Part shown: positions 1 through 7,634 of the stretch, piece after piece
How positions within the stretch are numbered: position 1 is the stretch's first letter
Layout: every line of letters begins with the position of its first letter
Origin: Pseudomonas synxantha BG33R
GTDB taxonomy: Bacteria > Pseudomonadota > Gammaproteobacteria > Pseudomonadales > Pseudomonadaceae
Reading direction: 5' to 3'
Length of the DNA stretch: 64,000 nt
NCBI RefSeq assembly: GCF_000263715.2
Contig: NZ_CM001514.1
Coordinates: 358,936 to 422,935 of the forward strand
The notes under the pieces: generated by a model
What the model was told of the DNA's origin: nothing
Database searches by the model: none
The model's input: only the letters and a program-made list of their open reading frames with translations
Made by a program: the position numbers and the translations under genes

Positions 1-1861
1 CGGCGGAGTTGCCCAGGTAAAACCCACCTGGATGTTTGATCTTCTCGTTGAAGTCCTTGAAACCAGGGATGGTGTCGGCGATCAGGTCGCGGATGCGTCC
101 GTAGTCGGCCACCAGCCAGTTCCAATCCACGGGCGTGCTGCCCAAAGTGGCGGCAGCAATGCCTGCCAGGATCGCCGGCTCGGACTTCATCAGCGCCGAC
201 AGCGGTTGCAGTTGGCCATTGGAGCCATGGACCATGCTGAACGAATCTTCCACCGTCACCGCTTGCGGGCCGTCGGCCTGGATGTCGATATCAGTACGGC
301 CCAGGCACGGCAGGATCAGTGCGTCTTTACCGTGCATCAGGTGGCTGCGGTTGAGCTTGGTGCTGATTTGCACGGTGAGGTCGCAATTGCGCAGGGCTTC
401 GAAGGTACGCGGGCTGTCTGGCGTGGCTTGGGCGAAGTTGCCGCCCAGGCCGATAAACACCTTGGAGCGGCCTTCGAGCATGGCGTGAATCGCTTCCACC
501 ACGTTGTGACCATTGTCTCGCGGCACCTGAAACTGGAATCGACGCTCCAGCGCGTCAAGGAACGCCACCGGTGGGCGCTCGTTGATGCCCATGGTTCGAT
601 CGCCCTGCACGTTGCTGTGACCGCGCACGGGGCACAGGCCGGCACCAGGGCGGCCGATATTGCCACGCAACAGCATCAGGTTGGCGATTTCCTGGATGGT
701 CGGCACCGAGTGACGGTGCTGGGTAATCCCCATTGCCCAGCACATGATCACGTTTTTGCCTTTGGCGTACATGCGCGCCGCTTGCTCGATCTCGACCAGG
801 GTCAGGCCGGATTGCTCGACGATTTCTTCCCATGAGGTGTCGTCGATCTGGCCCAGATACTCCAGTACGTTGGCGGTGTGCTCATTGAGAAAGTCATGGT
901 CGAACACCGCTTCCTTGCCTTCGGCCAGCGCTTGGCGTTCCCACAGCAGCAGGAACTTGGCCATGCCGCGCAGAATCGCCATGTCGCCGCCCAGGGCAGG
1001 GCGGAAGTAGGCAGTGTTGGTCGGCTTGTCGCCGTTAGTGAGCATTTCCAGCGGATGTTGCGGGTGCTGGAAGCGCTCCAGGCCGCGCTCTTTCAGGGGG
1101 TTGATGCACACCACCTGGGCGCCGCGCTTCACCGCTTCGCGCAACGGTTCAAGCATGCGCGGGTGGTTGGTGCCGGGGTTCTGGCCCCAGACGAAAATAG
1201 CGTCGGCATGTTCGAAGTCGTCAAAGGTCACGGTGCCTTTGCCCACGCCCACACTCTGCGCCAGGGCTACGCCGCTGGCCTCGTGGCACATGTTCGAGCA
1301 GTCCGGGAAATTGTTGGTGCCGTAGGCGCGCACAAACAGCTGATACAGGTAGGCGGCTTCGTTGCTGGCGCGACCCGAGGTATAGAACTCGGCCATGTTC
1401 GGGCTGGGCAACGCGTTGAGGTGCTTGCCGACCAGGTCAAATGCCGCATCCCAGCTGATGGGGGTGTAGCGGTCGGTTTCGGCGTCATAGCGCATCGGCT
1501 CAGTCAGGCGGCCCTGGTATTCCAGCCAATAGTCGCTTTGCTCCAGCAATGCCGTGACGCTGTGCTTGGCGAAGAAGGCTGCATCGACGCGGCGCTTGGT
1601 GGCTTCCCAGTTGACCGCCTTGGCGCCGTTTTCGCAGAACTTGACCATGCCGCTTTCCGGCGAGTCGCCCCAGGCGCAGCCCGGGCAGTCGAAGCCGCCG
1701 TTCTGGTTGGTCTTGAGCATCATGCGCAGGTTTTTAAGCGCGTTATCGCTGGTCAGCCAGGCTTGCGCCACGCTGATCAGCGCGCCCCAGCCGCCGGCCG
1801 GGCCTTTATAAGGCTTGTAGCGCGGAGTCGGGGTTTGGTCGGCTTGGTGGTGAAGGCTCAT
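1..1861 (-). CDS. FdhF/YdeP-family molybdopterin oxidoreductase (partial, C-terminus off the left edge)
   Basis: Reading leftward from an ATG at 1861, 620 codons are open to the window edge, so the C-terminus is missing. The protein resembles the YdeP branch of the formate dehydrogenase alpha family, which binds bis-MGD molybdenum cofactor and usually one 4Fe-4S cluster. A CxxC pair (C59, C62) lies in the N-terminal region. Cys192, in the sequence NMCHEASG, aligns with the selenocysteine position of E. coli FdhF, so this is a cysteine form. The start overlaps the fdhD stop (ATGA), placing both in one operon; FdhD is the sulfur transferase that activates formate dehydrogenases. There is no signal peptide, so a cytoplasmic enzyme is expected. 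The physiological substrate of YdeP-type proteins is not settled, so formate is only the likely guess. Confidence 0.85.
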   Translation of the reverse strand, partial: MSLHHQADQTPTPRYKPYKGPAGGWGALISVAQAWLTSDNALKNLRMMLKTNQNGGFDCPGCAWGDSPESGMVKFCENGAKAVNWEATKRRVDAAFFAKHSVTALLEQSDYWLEYQGRLTEPMRYDAETDRYTPISWDAAFDLVGKHLNALPSPNMAEFYTSGRASNEAAYLYQLFVRAYGTNNFPDCSNMCHEASGVALAQSVGVGKGTVTFDDFEHADAIFVWGQNPGTNHPRMLEPLREAVKRGAQVVCINPLKERGLERFQHPQHPLEMLTNGDKPTNTAYFRPALGGDMAILRGMAKFLLLWERQALAEGKEAVFDHDFLNEHTANVLEYLGQIDDTSWEEIVEQSGLTLVEIEQAARMYAKGKNVIMCWAMGITQHRHSVPTIQEIANLMLLRGNIGRPGAGLCPVRGHSNVQGDRTMGINERPPVAFLDALERRFQFQVPRDNGHNVVEAIHAMLEGRSKVFIGLGGNFAQATPDSPRTFEALRNCDLTVQISTKLNRSHLMHGKDALILPCLGRTDIDIQADGPQAVTVEDSFSMVHGSNGQLQPLSALMKSEPAILAGIAAATLGSTPVDWNWLVADYGRIRDLIADTIPGFKDFNEKIKHPGGFYLGNSA

Positions 1862-2697
1862 GGCTGGTGCTCCATCGCTGGGCTGTAGACCCGTGGCGCG
1901 CTTTTCTGCGGCAGGTGGATGAGATTGAGGTTGTGCCGGCGCGCCCATTGCAAGGCCAGGCCGGTGGGCGACGACAGGCTGACCAGGGTTTGGATGCCTG
2001 CACGCAAGACTTTCTGGATCAATTCAAGGCTGCAGCGGCTGGTAACAATCGCCAGGCCGCCGTCGGTCGGAATCTTTTGGCGGATCAAAGCGCCGATCAA
2101 TTTATCCAAGGCGTTATGCCGGCCGATGTCTTCACGGCCCAACAGCAATTCGCCTTGATCGTTCATAAACACCGCCGCGTGCACTGCGCCGCTGTACTGG
2201 CCCAACGGTTGGAACGCACTGATGCGCTGGCGCAGGCCGTCGAGCCATTGCGCGGGCGGCAAGGGCGCGCCGGGCAGCACTTGAAGGTCGGGCAGGGCCT
2301 GTTCAACCGCTTCTACACCGCACAGGCCGCAGCCGCTGGTGCCCGCCAATTGGCGGCGCTGCTGCTTGAGGTTCCAGAAGGCGCGGCTGGAAATCTGTAC
2401 CTGAGCATACTGAGCGGAGCCCGCGCCGCTGATTTTGAGATCATAAATGTCGCTAACGTCGGCAATAATCCCGCTGCCGAGGCTGAAGCCGACGATAAAG
2501 TCTTCCAGGTCGGTTGGTGTGACCAGCATGACCGCCTGACTGATGTCGTTATAGGCAATGGCCAACGCCACCTCTTCGGCCAACGCAGTGCTGCCGACTT
2601 CAGTGTGTTCAAGATTGCAGTATTGGTAGCTCTGGCTGGCGGCGGGCGCGGGCGTTTCAAGGGCGGGCGCCGCGCAGGTTGGGCGCTTGGCGTTCAT
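1858..2697 (-). CDS. fdhD: Formate dehydrogenase accessory sulfurtransferase FdhD
   Basis: The 279-residue protein matches FdhD in length and layout. FdhD passes sulfur from the IscS desulfurase to the molybdenum cofactor of formate dehydrogenases. The hallmark CxxC is present as SGCGLCG with cysteines at 123 and 126. A segment reading EDIGRHNALDK further on is also typical of the family. It is the upstream gene of a two-gene operon, and its stop codon overlaps the start of the molybdoenzyme by 4 bp. An N-terminal extension of about 25 residues rich in Ala and Pro precedes the conserved core; a later start is possible but no better ATG with a ribosome site is obvious. Confidence 0.92.
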   Translation of the reverse strand: MNAKRPTCAAPALETPAPAASQSYQYCNLEHTEVGSTALAEEVALAIAYNDISQAVMLVTPTDLEDFIVGFSLGSGIIADVSDIYDLKISGAGSAQYAQVQISSRAFWNLKQQRRQLAGTSGCGLCGVEAVEQALPDLQVLPGAPLPPAQWLDGLRQRISAFQPLGQYSGAVHAAVFMNDQGELLLGREDIGRHNALDKLIGALIRQKIPTDGGLAIVTSRCSLELIQKVLRAGIQTLVSLSSPTGLALQWARRHNLNLIHLPQKSAPRVYSPAMEHQP

Positions 2698-2940
2698 GGG
2701 GCAGTACCACCGACGGATTGATCAGTGTTCAGACTAGGCGCGACAAAGGGTCGCGTCTAATTGCCAGTATTGATGTATTGATAGATGGCGTCGATCAAGG
2801 TTCCCGCCCATTTCGCCGGGGGCTTATTCCAGGGACGGCGGATCTGGATACTTTTGAGTCTTTAGCCGGTTTGGAACCCAAGTCTGCTGGACTGGTCTAG
2901 TCTTGGGCATCTGGAAATTAAATCCCAAGGAGAGCGCACC

Positions 2941-3381
2941 ATGAGTATTTTTAGCTTTATCAAAGAAGCCGGCGAAAAGATTGTCGACCTGTTGACGCCG
3001 GGTAATGCGAATGCCAGTGAGCAGCTGAAGGAACATGTGAGCAAGGTGGGCCTGGGTAATCCAAACGTGCAGACCACGGTGGACGGCGACAAGGTCACTG
3101 TGACTGGTGAAGTGGCGAGCCAGGAAGAGAAAGAAAAGATCCTTTTGGCGCTGGGTAACATTGCCGGCGTGGCAAGCGTAGACGACCAGATCACTGTAAC
3201 CGGTCCAACCGTGGCCGCTGCTCGCTTCGTTGTGGTGAAAAAGGGCGACACACTCAGCGCGATTTCTCTCGCGGTGTACGGTAACGCCAACCAGTACAAC
3301 AAGATTTTCGAGGCCAACAAGCCGCTGCTGTCGCACCCGGACAAAATCTATCCAGGCCAGACACTGCGTATCCCTGAGTAA
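2941..3381 (+). CDS. kbp: BON and LysM domain protein, Kbp (YgaU)-like
   Basis: This 146-residue protein has the two-domain architecture of E. coli Kbp/YgaU (149 residues), a cytoplasmic potassium-binding protein. A BON domain covers roughly residues 25-88 (with GNPNVQTTVDGDKVTVTGEV at its start) and a LysM domain roughly 95-145, ending TLRIPE. There is no signal peptide, consistent with Kbp and against a cell-wall LysM enzyme. A strong AAGGAGAG ribosome site lies a few bases before the ATG. The gene stands alone between divergently placed fdhD and a REPIN. The potassium role is carried over from E. coli and is not shown here. Confidence 0.85.
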   Translation: MSIFSFIKEAGEKIVDLLTPGNANASEQLKEHVSKVGLGNPNVQTTVDGDKVTVTGEVASQEEKEKILLALGNIAGVASVDDQITVTGPTVAAARFVVVKKGDTLSAISLAVYGNANQYNKIFEANKPLLSHPDKIYPGQTLRIPE

Positions 3382-3394
3382 TACGCAGGACAAA

Positions 3395-3485
3395 ATGTGG
3401 GAGGGGGCTTGCTCCCGATGGCGGTGGTTCAGTCACCTGATACTTGGCTGATACACCGCCATCGGGAGCAAGCCCCCTCCCACAT
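3395..3485. repeat. REPIN-type paired inverted repeat
   Basis: Two copies of a REP-like palindrome (tgtgggagggggcttgctcc and its reverse complement) face each other across a variable loop of about 35 bp, with GATGGCGG-type inner arms. It lies between the convergent kbp and yrfG genes and could also act as a strong transcript-end hairpin. The same unit recurs through the window. Confidence 0.9.
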
Positions 3486-3489
3486 GGGT

Positions 3490-4152
3490 TCAGAGCCCGA
3501 CAATGAGATCGCGGTAATCCTCTCCTGCCGCGAACTCTGCGGTGTCCTTCGGGCCTTTCTTGCTATCCGGCTCTTTCACCGCCAGCAAATGCCCCACGCC
3601 GAAATCCCTGGCACTGCGCAGGATCGGCAAGGTGTCATCGATAAACAGACTACGGGCCGGGTCAAAGTGGATATCGGCTTGCAACGCTTCCCAGAACTGT
3701 GGGTTTTCCTTGGGAAAACCGTAGTCATGGGAGCTGATCAATCGCTCGAAATACGGCGCCAGTTCAATGCGTTCCAACTTCAATGACAGCGAATCACGAT
3801 GAGCGTTGGTGATCATGATCACGCGCTTGCCGGCCTGTTTGATCGCCTTCAGAAAAGTATCGGCATCCGGGCGCAGGGCGATCAGGTGGGCGGTTTCCAA
3901 CTTGAGTTCGCGCACCGGGATCGCCAGTTCAGTGCTCCAGAAATCCAGGCAATACCATTGCAACTGTCCGGCGTTACGCTCAAACAAAGGCTGCAACTCC
4001 ATTTCGGCCATGGCCCGGCTCACGCCGTGCAGTTCGGCGTAGCGGTGGGGCAGGTGTTCCATCCAGAAATGGTTGTCGTAATGCAGGTCGAGCAGGGTGC
4101 CGTCCATGTCCAGCAGGACGGTGTCGATGGCGTGCCAGGGCAAAGAGGGCAT
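3490..4152 (-). CDS. yrfG: HAD-family GMP/IMP nucleotidase YrfG-like
   Basis: This 220-residue protein carries the haloacid dehalogenase motif I, LLDMDGT, with the nucleophile Asp15 and the general acid Asp17. Motif II is MITNAHR and motif III/IV is LFIDDTLP. The long insertion after motif I is a helical cap of the C1 type. E. coli YrfG (YjjG-like group) dephosphorylates GMP and IMP. In gammaproteobacteria yrfG sits beside nudE, as it does here where nudE is divergent. The reading frame and length agree with the family; the exact substrate is inferred. Confidence 0.85.
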   Translation of the reverse strand: MPSLPWHAIDTVLLDMDGTLLDLHYDNHFWMEHLPHRYAELHGVSRAMAEMELQPLFERNAGQLQWYCLDFWSTELAIPVRELKLETAHLIALRPDADTFLKAIKQAGKRVIMITNAHRDSLSLKLERIELAPYFERLISSHDYGFPKENPQFWEALQADIHFDPARSLFIDDTLPILRSARDFGVGHLLAVKEPDSKKGPKDTAEFAAGEDYRDLIVGL

Positions 4153-4239
4153 GGTGCGTTCTCATGTAAGTAAAGATATCCGACACAGACAATCGGAAAA
4201 GCCACGGTATAGTAACCCGATCACGCCAAGGAGCCGCTT

Positions 4240-4806
4240 ATGCGCCAGAAACCCACCGTCCTCGCCCGCGAAATAGTCGCCAGTAGCCGTTTGTTCCGCG
4301 TGGAGGAAGTGCAGTTGCGCTTTTCCAATGGCGTTGAACGGACCTACGAGCGCCTGGTGGGGCGCGGCGCGGGCTACGGCGCGGTGATGATTGTGGCGAT
4401 GATCGACGAGGATCATGCATTGCTGGTCGAAGAGTACTGCGGTGGCACTGACGAATATGAATTGTCCTTGCCCAAAGGCTTGATCGAGCCCGGCGAGGAC
4501 GTGCTGGCGGCGGCGGACCGCGAGCTCAAGGAAGAAGCTGGCTATGGCGCACGGCAGTTGGAGCACATCACCGAGCTGTCGTTATCGCCGGGCTATATGA
4601 GCCAGAAAATTCAGGTAGTACTGGCCACCGACCTTTACGAAGAGCGCCTGGAGGGCGATGAGCCTGAGCCGATGCGCGTGGACAGGGTCAACCTGCGGGA
4701 GCTTTCGGCGCTTGCGCAAAACGAGCAATTCAGCGAGGGCCGAGCGCTTGCCGCGCTGTACCTGGTACGCGATCTGTTGACCCAGCGTGGAGCGTTCAAC
4801 GCATGA
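4240..4806 (+). CDS. nudE: ADP compounds hydrolase NudE (Nudix)
   Basis: The 188-residue protein contains a complete Nudix box from G80 to about G102 (Glu86, then RELKEEAG at 94-101), whose glutamates bind the Mg2+ used for hydrolysis. NudE cleaves ADP-ribose, NADH and Ap3A type dinucleotides. The gene is divergent from yrfG and overlaps the next gene, cysQ, by four bases (ATGA), so the two are translationally coupled. A GGAGC ribosome site precedes the ATG. The pairing with cysQ suggests a shared role in clearing toxic nucleotide by-products. Confidence 0.92.
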   Translation: MRQKPTVLAREIVASSRLFRVEEVQLRFSNGVERTYERLVGRGAGYGAVMIVAMIDEDHALLVEEYCGGTDEYELSLPKGLIEPGEDVLAAADRELKEEAGYGARQLEHITELSLSPGYMSQKIQVVLATDLYEERLEGDEPEPMRVDRVNLRELSALAQNEQFSEGRALAALYLVRDLLTQRGAFNA

Positions 4807-5639
4807 GCGAACTGTTTTTAGGCCACCCGTTTATCGCCCCCGTGATTGAGCTGGCCCGCCAGGCCGGCGAAGCTATCCTGCCCTACTGGCGCGCCAATGT
4901 AGCCGTGACCTCCAAAGCGGATGATTCGCCGGTGACGGCTGCCGATCTGGCCGCTCACCATCTGATTCTCGCGGGCCTGACCGCGCTTGATCCGAGTATT
5001 CCGGTACTCTCCGAAGAAGACGCCGATATCGATCTGAGCGTGCGTGCCCAGTGGCAGCGCTGGTGGTTGGTGGACCCATTGGATGGCACCAAGGAATTCA
5101 TTTCCGGCAGCGAAGAATTCACTGTCAATATTGCCTTGATCGAACAGGGCCGCGTGGTGTTCGGCGTAGTGTCGATGCCGACCACTGGCCGTTGCTACTT
5201 CGGTGGCGCGGGCCTTGGGGCATGGCGTTCAGATGTGAAGGCCGCACCCAAGCAGATCCAGGTACGCCAGACCCCGGCCGTGGGCGAAGCCTTTACTGTG
5301 GTCGCCAGTCGTCGGCATACCAGCCCTGAGCAGGAACGCCTGCTGGATGGCTTGAGCGAAGGTTTGGGCGCGCTGAAGCTGGCGAATATCGGCAGCTCGT
5401 TGAAGTTTTGCCTGCTGGCCGAAGGCAGTGCTGACTGCTATCCGCGCCTGGCACCGACCTCACAGTGGGATACCGCTGCGGCACAGGGCGTACTGGAAGG
5501 CGCGGGAGGTGAAGTGTTGGAGTTGAATGGTCAGCCGTTCAGCTACCCGGCGCGGGAATCGCTATTGAACCCGTTCTTTCTGGCGCTGCCAGCCAAGGCC
5601 GCATGGCGTGAGCGCCTGTTGACCCTGGCCAGATCTTAA
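4803..5639 (+). CDS. cysQ: 3'(2'),5'-bisphosphate nucleotidase CysQ
   Basis: CysQ removes the 3'-phosphate from PAP, the by-product of PAPS-dependent sulfate reduction and of 4'-phosphopantetheine transfer. The 278-residue sequence shows the inositol-monophosphatase fold metal sites: Glu-Glu at 71-72, DPLDGT at 91-96, and a later WDTAAAQ motif. It starts inside the stop of nudE (ATGA) and is followed by a REPIN, which is a natural end for the transcript. Confidence 0.93.
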   Translation: MSELFLGHPFIAPVIELARQAGEAILPYWRANVAVTSKADDSPVTAADLAAHHLILAGLTALDPSIPVLSEEDADIDLSVRAQWQRWWLVDPLDGTKEFISGSEEFTVNIALIEQGRVVFGVVSMPTTGRCYFGGAGLGAWRSDVKAAPKQIQVRQTPAVGEAFTVVASRRHTSPEQERLLDGLSEGLGALKLANIGSSLKFCLLAEGSADCYPRLAPTSQWDTAAAQGVLEGAGGEVLELNGQPFSYPARESLLNPFFLALPAKAAWRERLLTLARS

Positions 5640-5657
5640 GATCACTGCAGAGCAAAA

Positions 5658-5747
5658 TGTGGGAGCATCGCTTGCCCGCGATGACGGAGTGTCAGTCATA
5701 CAGGTATTGGCTGATCCACCGCTATCGCAGGCAAGCCAGCTCCCACT
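5658..5747. repeat. REPIN-type paired inverted repeat (diverged arms)
   Basis: The arms (tgtgggagcatcgcttgccc and a facing gcaagccagctcccac) are less symmetric than in other copies, and the loop is about 40 bp. It lies between convergent cysQ and the thioesterase-like gene. Confidence 0.8.
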
Positions 5748-5767
5748 TTTATTTTATGTAATGGCTG

Positions 5768-6223
5768 CTAGCGGTGCAGGACGTACTGGCCGGTAAAGGC
5801 CACTGCACGCTCCTCACTGCCTTCATTCACAATCCATGTCTCCAGCGCCAACCGCGCCCGTCCATAACGCTTGTACGTCGCCAGGAAACGCTTCCACACT
5901 TTTTCTTCCGGCGCCGCGCAAATGGCCGTTGCATCCTGCGTCACCGGCAGCGGATAGCTGATCTGCCCTTCCTGAATCACGATATGACCGTCTTCTATCC
6001 CCGCTTCGCGCAGCTTCAGGTGCAGCCAACCCCAGCCTGCCAGTACGGCGCCACAGTAGAGGCTGCCACCGAACATGGTGCTTTTGTGGTTGATATTGGC
6101 TTGCAAGGGCAGGTGCAGCTGCAGTTGGTCGTGTCGCCAGTCGAGCACCTTCAGACCCATCTCCCGGGTGAGGGGAATGTCTTGGTGAAGGACGGCTTCC
6201 AGGTAACGGCTGTCGCGGCTCAT
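5768..6223 (-). CDS. YiiD C-terminal-type thioesterase (hotdog fold) protein
   Basis: This 151-residue protein resembles the C-terminal hotdog-fold domain of E. coli YiiD/FabY-type proteins. The segment KSTMFGGSLYCGAVLAGWGW forms the typical central helix of a hotdog thioesterase. No acetyltransferase domain is fused here, unlike in full-length YiiD. No signal peptide is visible. It is encoded just upstream of dctD on the same strand with a 25-bp gap, but no functional link is evident. Its acyl substrate cannot be told from the sequence. Confidence 0.8.
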   Translation of the reverse strand: MSRDSRYLEAVLHQDIPLTREMGLKVLDWRHDQLQLHLPLQANINHKSTMFGGSLYCGAVLAGWGWLHLKLREAGIEDGHIVIQEGQISYPLPVTQDATAICAAPEEKVWKRFLATYKRYGRARLALETWIVNEGSEERAVAFTGQYVLHR

Positions 6224-6248
6224 AGCGGTCTCTTGGTGGTAGGCGGGT

Positions 6249-7634
6249 TCATTCGTCGTCGGCGCTGTGGCTGGTGCTGTCGGCGAAGTTCAGACCGTGT
6301 TTGCGTAACTTGTCGTGCAAGGTCTTGCGCGGCACGCCCAACGCTTCGGCGAGGCTGCGCACGGAGCTGTGAGGGCGGGTGAGTTCGGCGGCGATCAAGC
6401 TTTTTTCGAACTGCTCGACTTGCTCGCTCAAGCCGCCGAGCGTGGACGTCAGCACGCCCGCGGCGGGATTGTCCTGGGCGCTATCGAGCGCCAACTCCAG
6501 GCCCAGGGCGAAACGCTCGGCGGCGTTTTGCAGTTCCCGCACATTGCCCGGCCAGCTGTGGCGCAATAACAGCGCGCGTTGGCCCGGTTGCAGCTCATGC
6601 AGGGGCAGGCCGTGGCGGCTGCTGGCCTCGTCGGCGAAGTGCTGGAACAGCATCAATGCATCTTCACCACGCTCGCGCAGGGGCGGGATGCGTAGCGGTG
6701 CGACGTTGAGGCGGTAATACAAGTCGGCACGGAAACGGCCCTGGTCGGCGGCTTGGCGCAGGTCTTCCTTGGTGGCGGCGATAATGCGGATATCCAGCGG
6801 GATCAGCTGATTGCCACCCAAGCGCTCCACCACGCGCTCCTGCAACAGGCGCAGCAACTTGACCTGCACATCCAGGCTCATGCTTTCGATTTCATCGAGA
6901 AACAGCGTGCCGCCATTGGCGAACTCGAACTTGCCGATGCGGCGTTTCTGCGCGCCGGTGAACGCCCCCGGCTCATGGCCGAACAGTTCGCTTTCGACCA
7001 CCGATTCGGCCAGCGCCCCGGCGTTGATCGCCACAAATGGGCCACTGCGGCGGCTTGAAAGGTCATGCAGGGCGCGGGCGACGACTTCTTTGCCAGCACC
7101 GGTTTCGCCAAGGATCAGCACATCGGCCTTGGTCGCGGCCAAGGCGCCAATCTGCTCGCGCAGGCGCAACATTTGCGGGGAGTGCCCCACCAGGCGCGTG
7201 CTCAGTTGCTGACGATCGCTGAGGGCCAGGCGCAGGCTGCGGTTGTCCAGCACCAGGCGACGCAAGGCCAGGGCGCGGCGCACGCTGTCGAGCAGTGCGT
7301 CGCTGGCGAAGGGTTTTTCCAGAAAGTCATACGCGCCGGCACGCATGGCCTGTACCGCCAACGGCACGTCGCCGTGGCCGGTGATCAGCAGCACCGGCAG
7401 GTCCGGGTCCTGGCCATGCAGTTCGGCCAGCAGCTCCAGGCCGTCTATGCCGGGCATACGGATGTCGCTGACCACCACGCCAGGCCAGTCGCGGGACAGG
7501 CGTGCGGTGAGGCCGGTGGCTTCGCCCAGGGGCAGGACTTTGAGTCCGGCCAGGTCCAGGGTTTGGCACAGGGCTTGGCGCAGGTGTGGATCGTCGTCGA
7601 TCAACACCACCTGAATCTGGTTGTCGATGCTCAT
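6249..7634 (-). CDS. dctD: C4-dicarboxylate sigma-54 response regulator DctD
   Basis: The 461-residue protein has three modules: a receiver domain (phospho-acceptor Asp57 in SDIRMPG), an AAA+ sigma-54 activation domain (Walker A GETGAGKE near 176-183 and GAFTGA at 223-228, the loop that contacts sigma-54), and a Fis-type helix-turn-helix in the last 50 residues. It is coupled to dctB by a 4-bp overlap. DctB/DctD normally switch on dctA or dctPQM dicarboxylate transport genes, none of which is in this window. The gene name rests on the pairing with a DctB-type kinase. Confidence 0.9.
   Translation of the reverse strand: MSIDNQIQVVLIDDDPHLRQALCQTLDLAGLKVLPLGEATGLTARLSRDWPGVVVSDIRMPGIDGLELLAELHGQDPDLPVLLITGHGDVPLAVQAMRAGAYDFLEKPFASDALLDSVRRALALRRLVLDNRSLRLALSDRQQLSTRLVGHSPQMLRLREQIGALAATKADVLILGETGAGKEVVARALHDLSSRRSGPFVAINAGALAESVVESELFGHEPGAFTGAQKRRIGKFEFANGGTLFLDEIESMSLDVQVKLLRLLQERVVERLGGNQLIPLDIRIIAATKEDLRQAADQGRFRADLYYRLNVAPLRIPPLRERGEDALMLFQHFADEASSRHGLPLHELQPGQRALLLRHSWPGNVRELQNAAERFALGLELALDSAQDNPAAGVLTSTLGGLSEQVEQFEKSLIAAELTRPHSSVRSLAEALGVPRKTLHDKLRKHGLNFADSTSHSADDE

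Noticed and set aside
32..1888. Long plus-strand open frames (267 and 336 codons) opposite the FdhF-like gene
   Set aside because: They are antisense shadows of the well-conserved minus-strand gene and show no family likeness.
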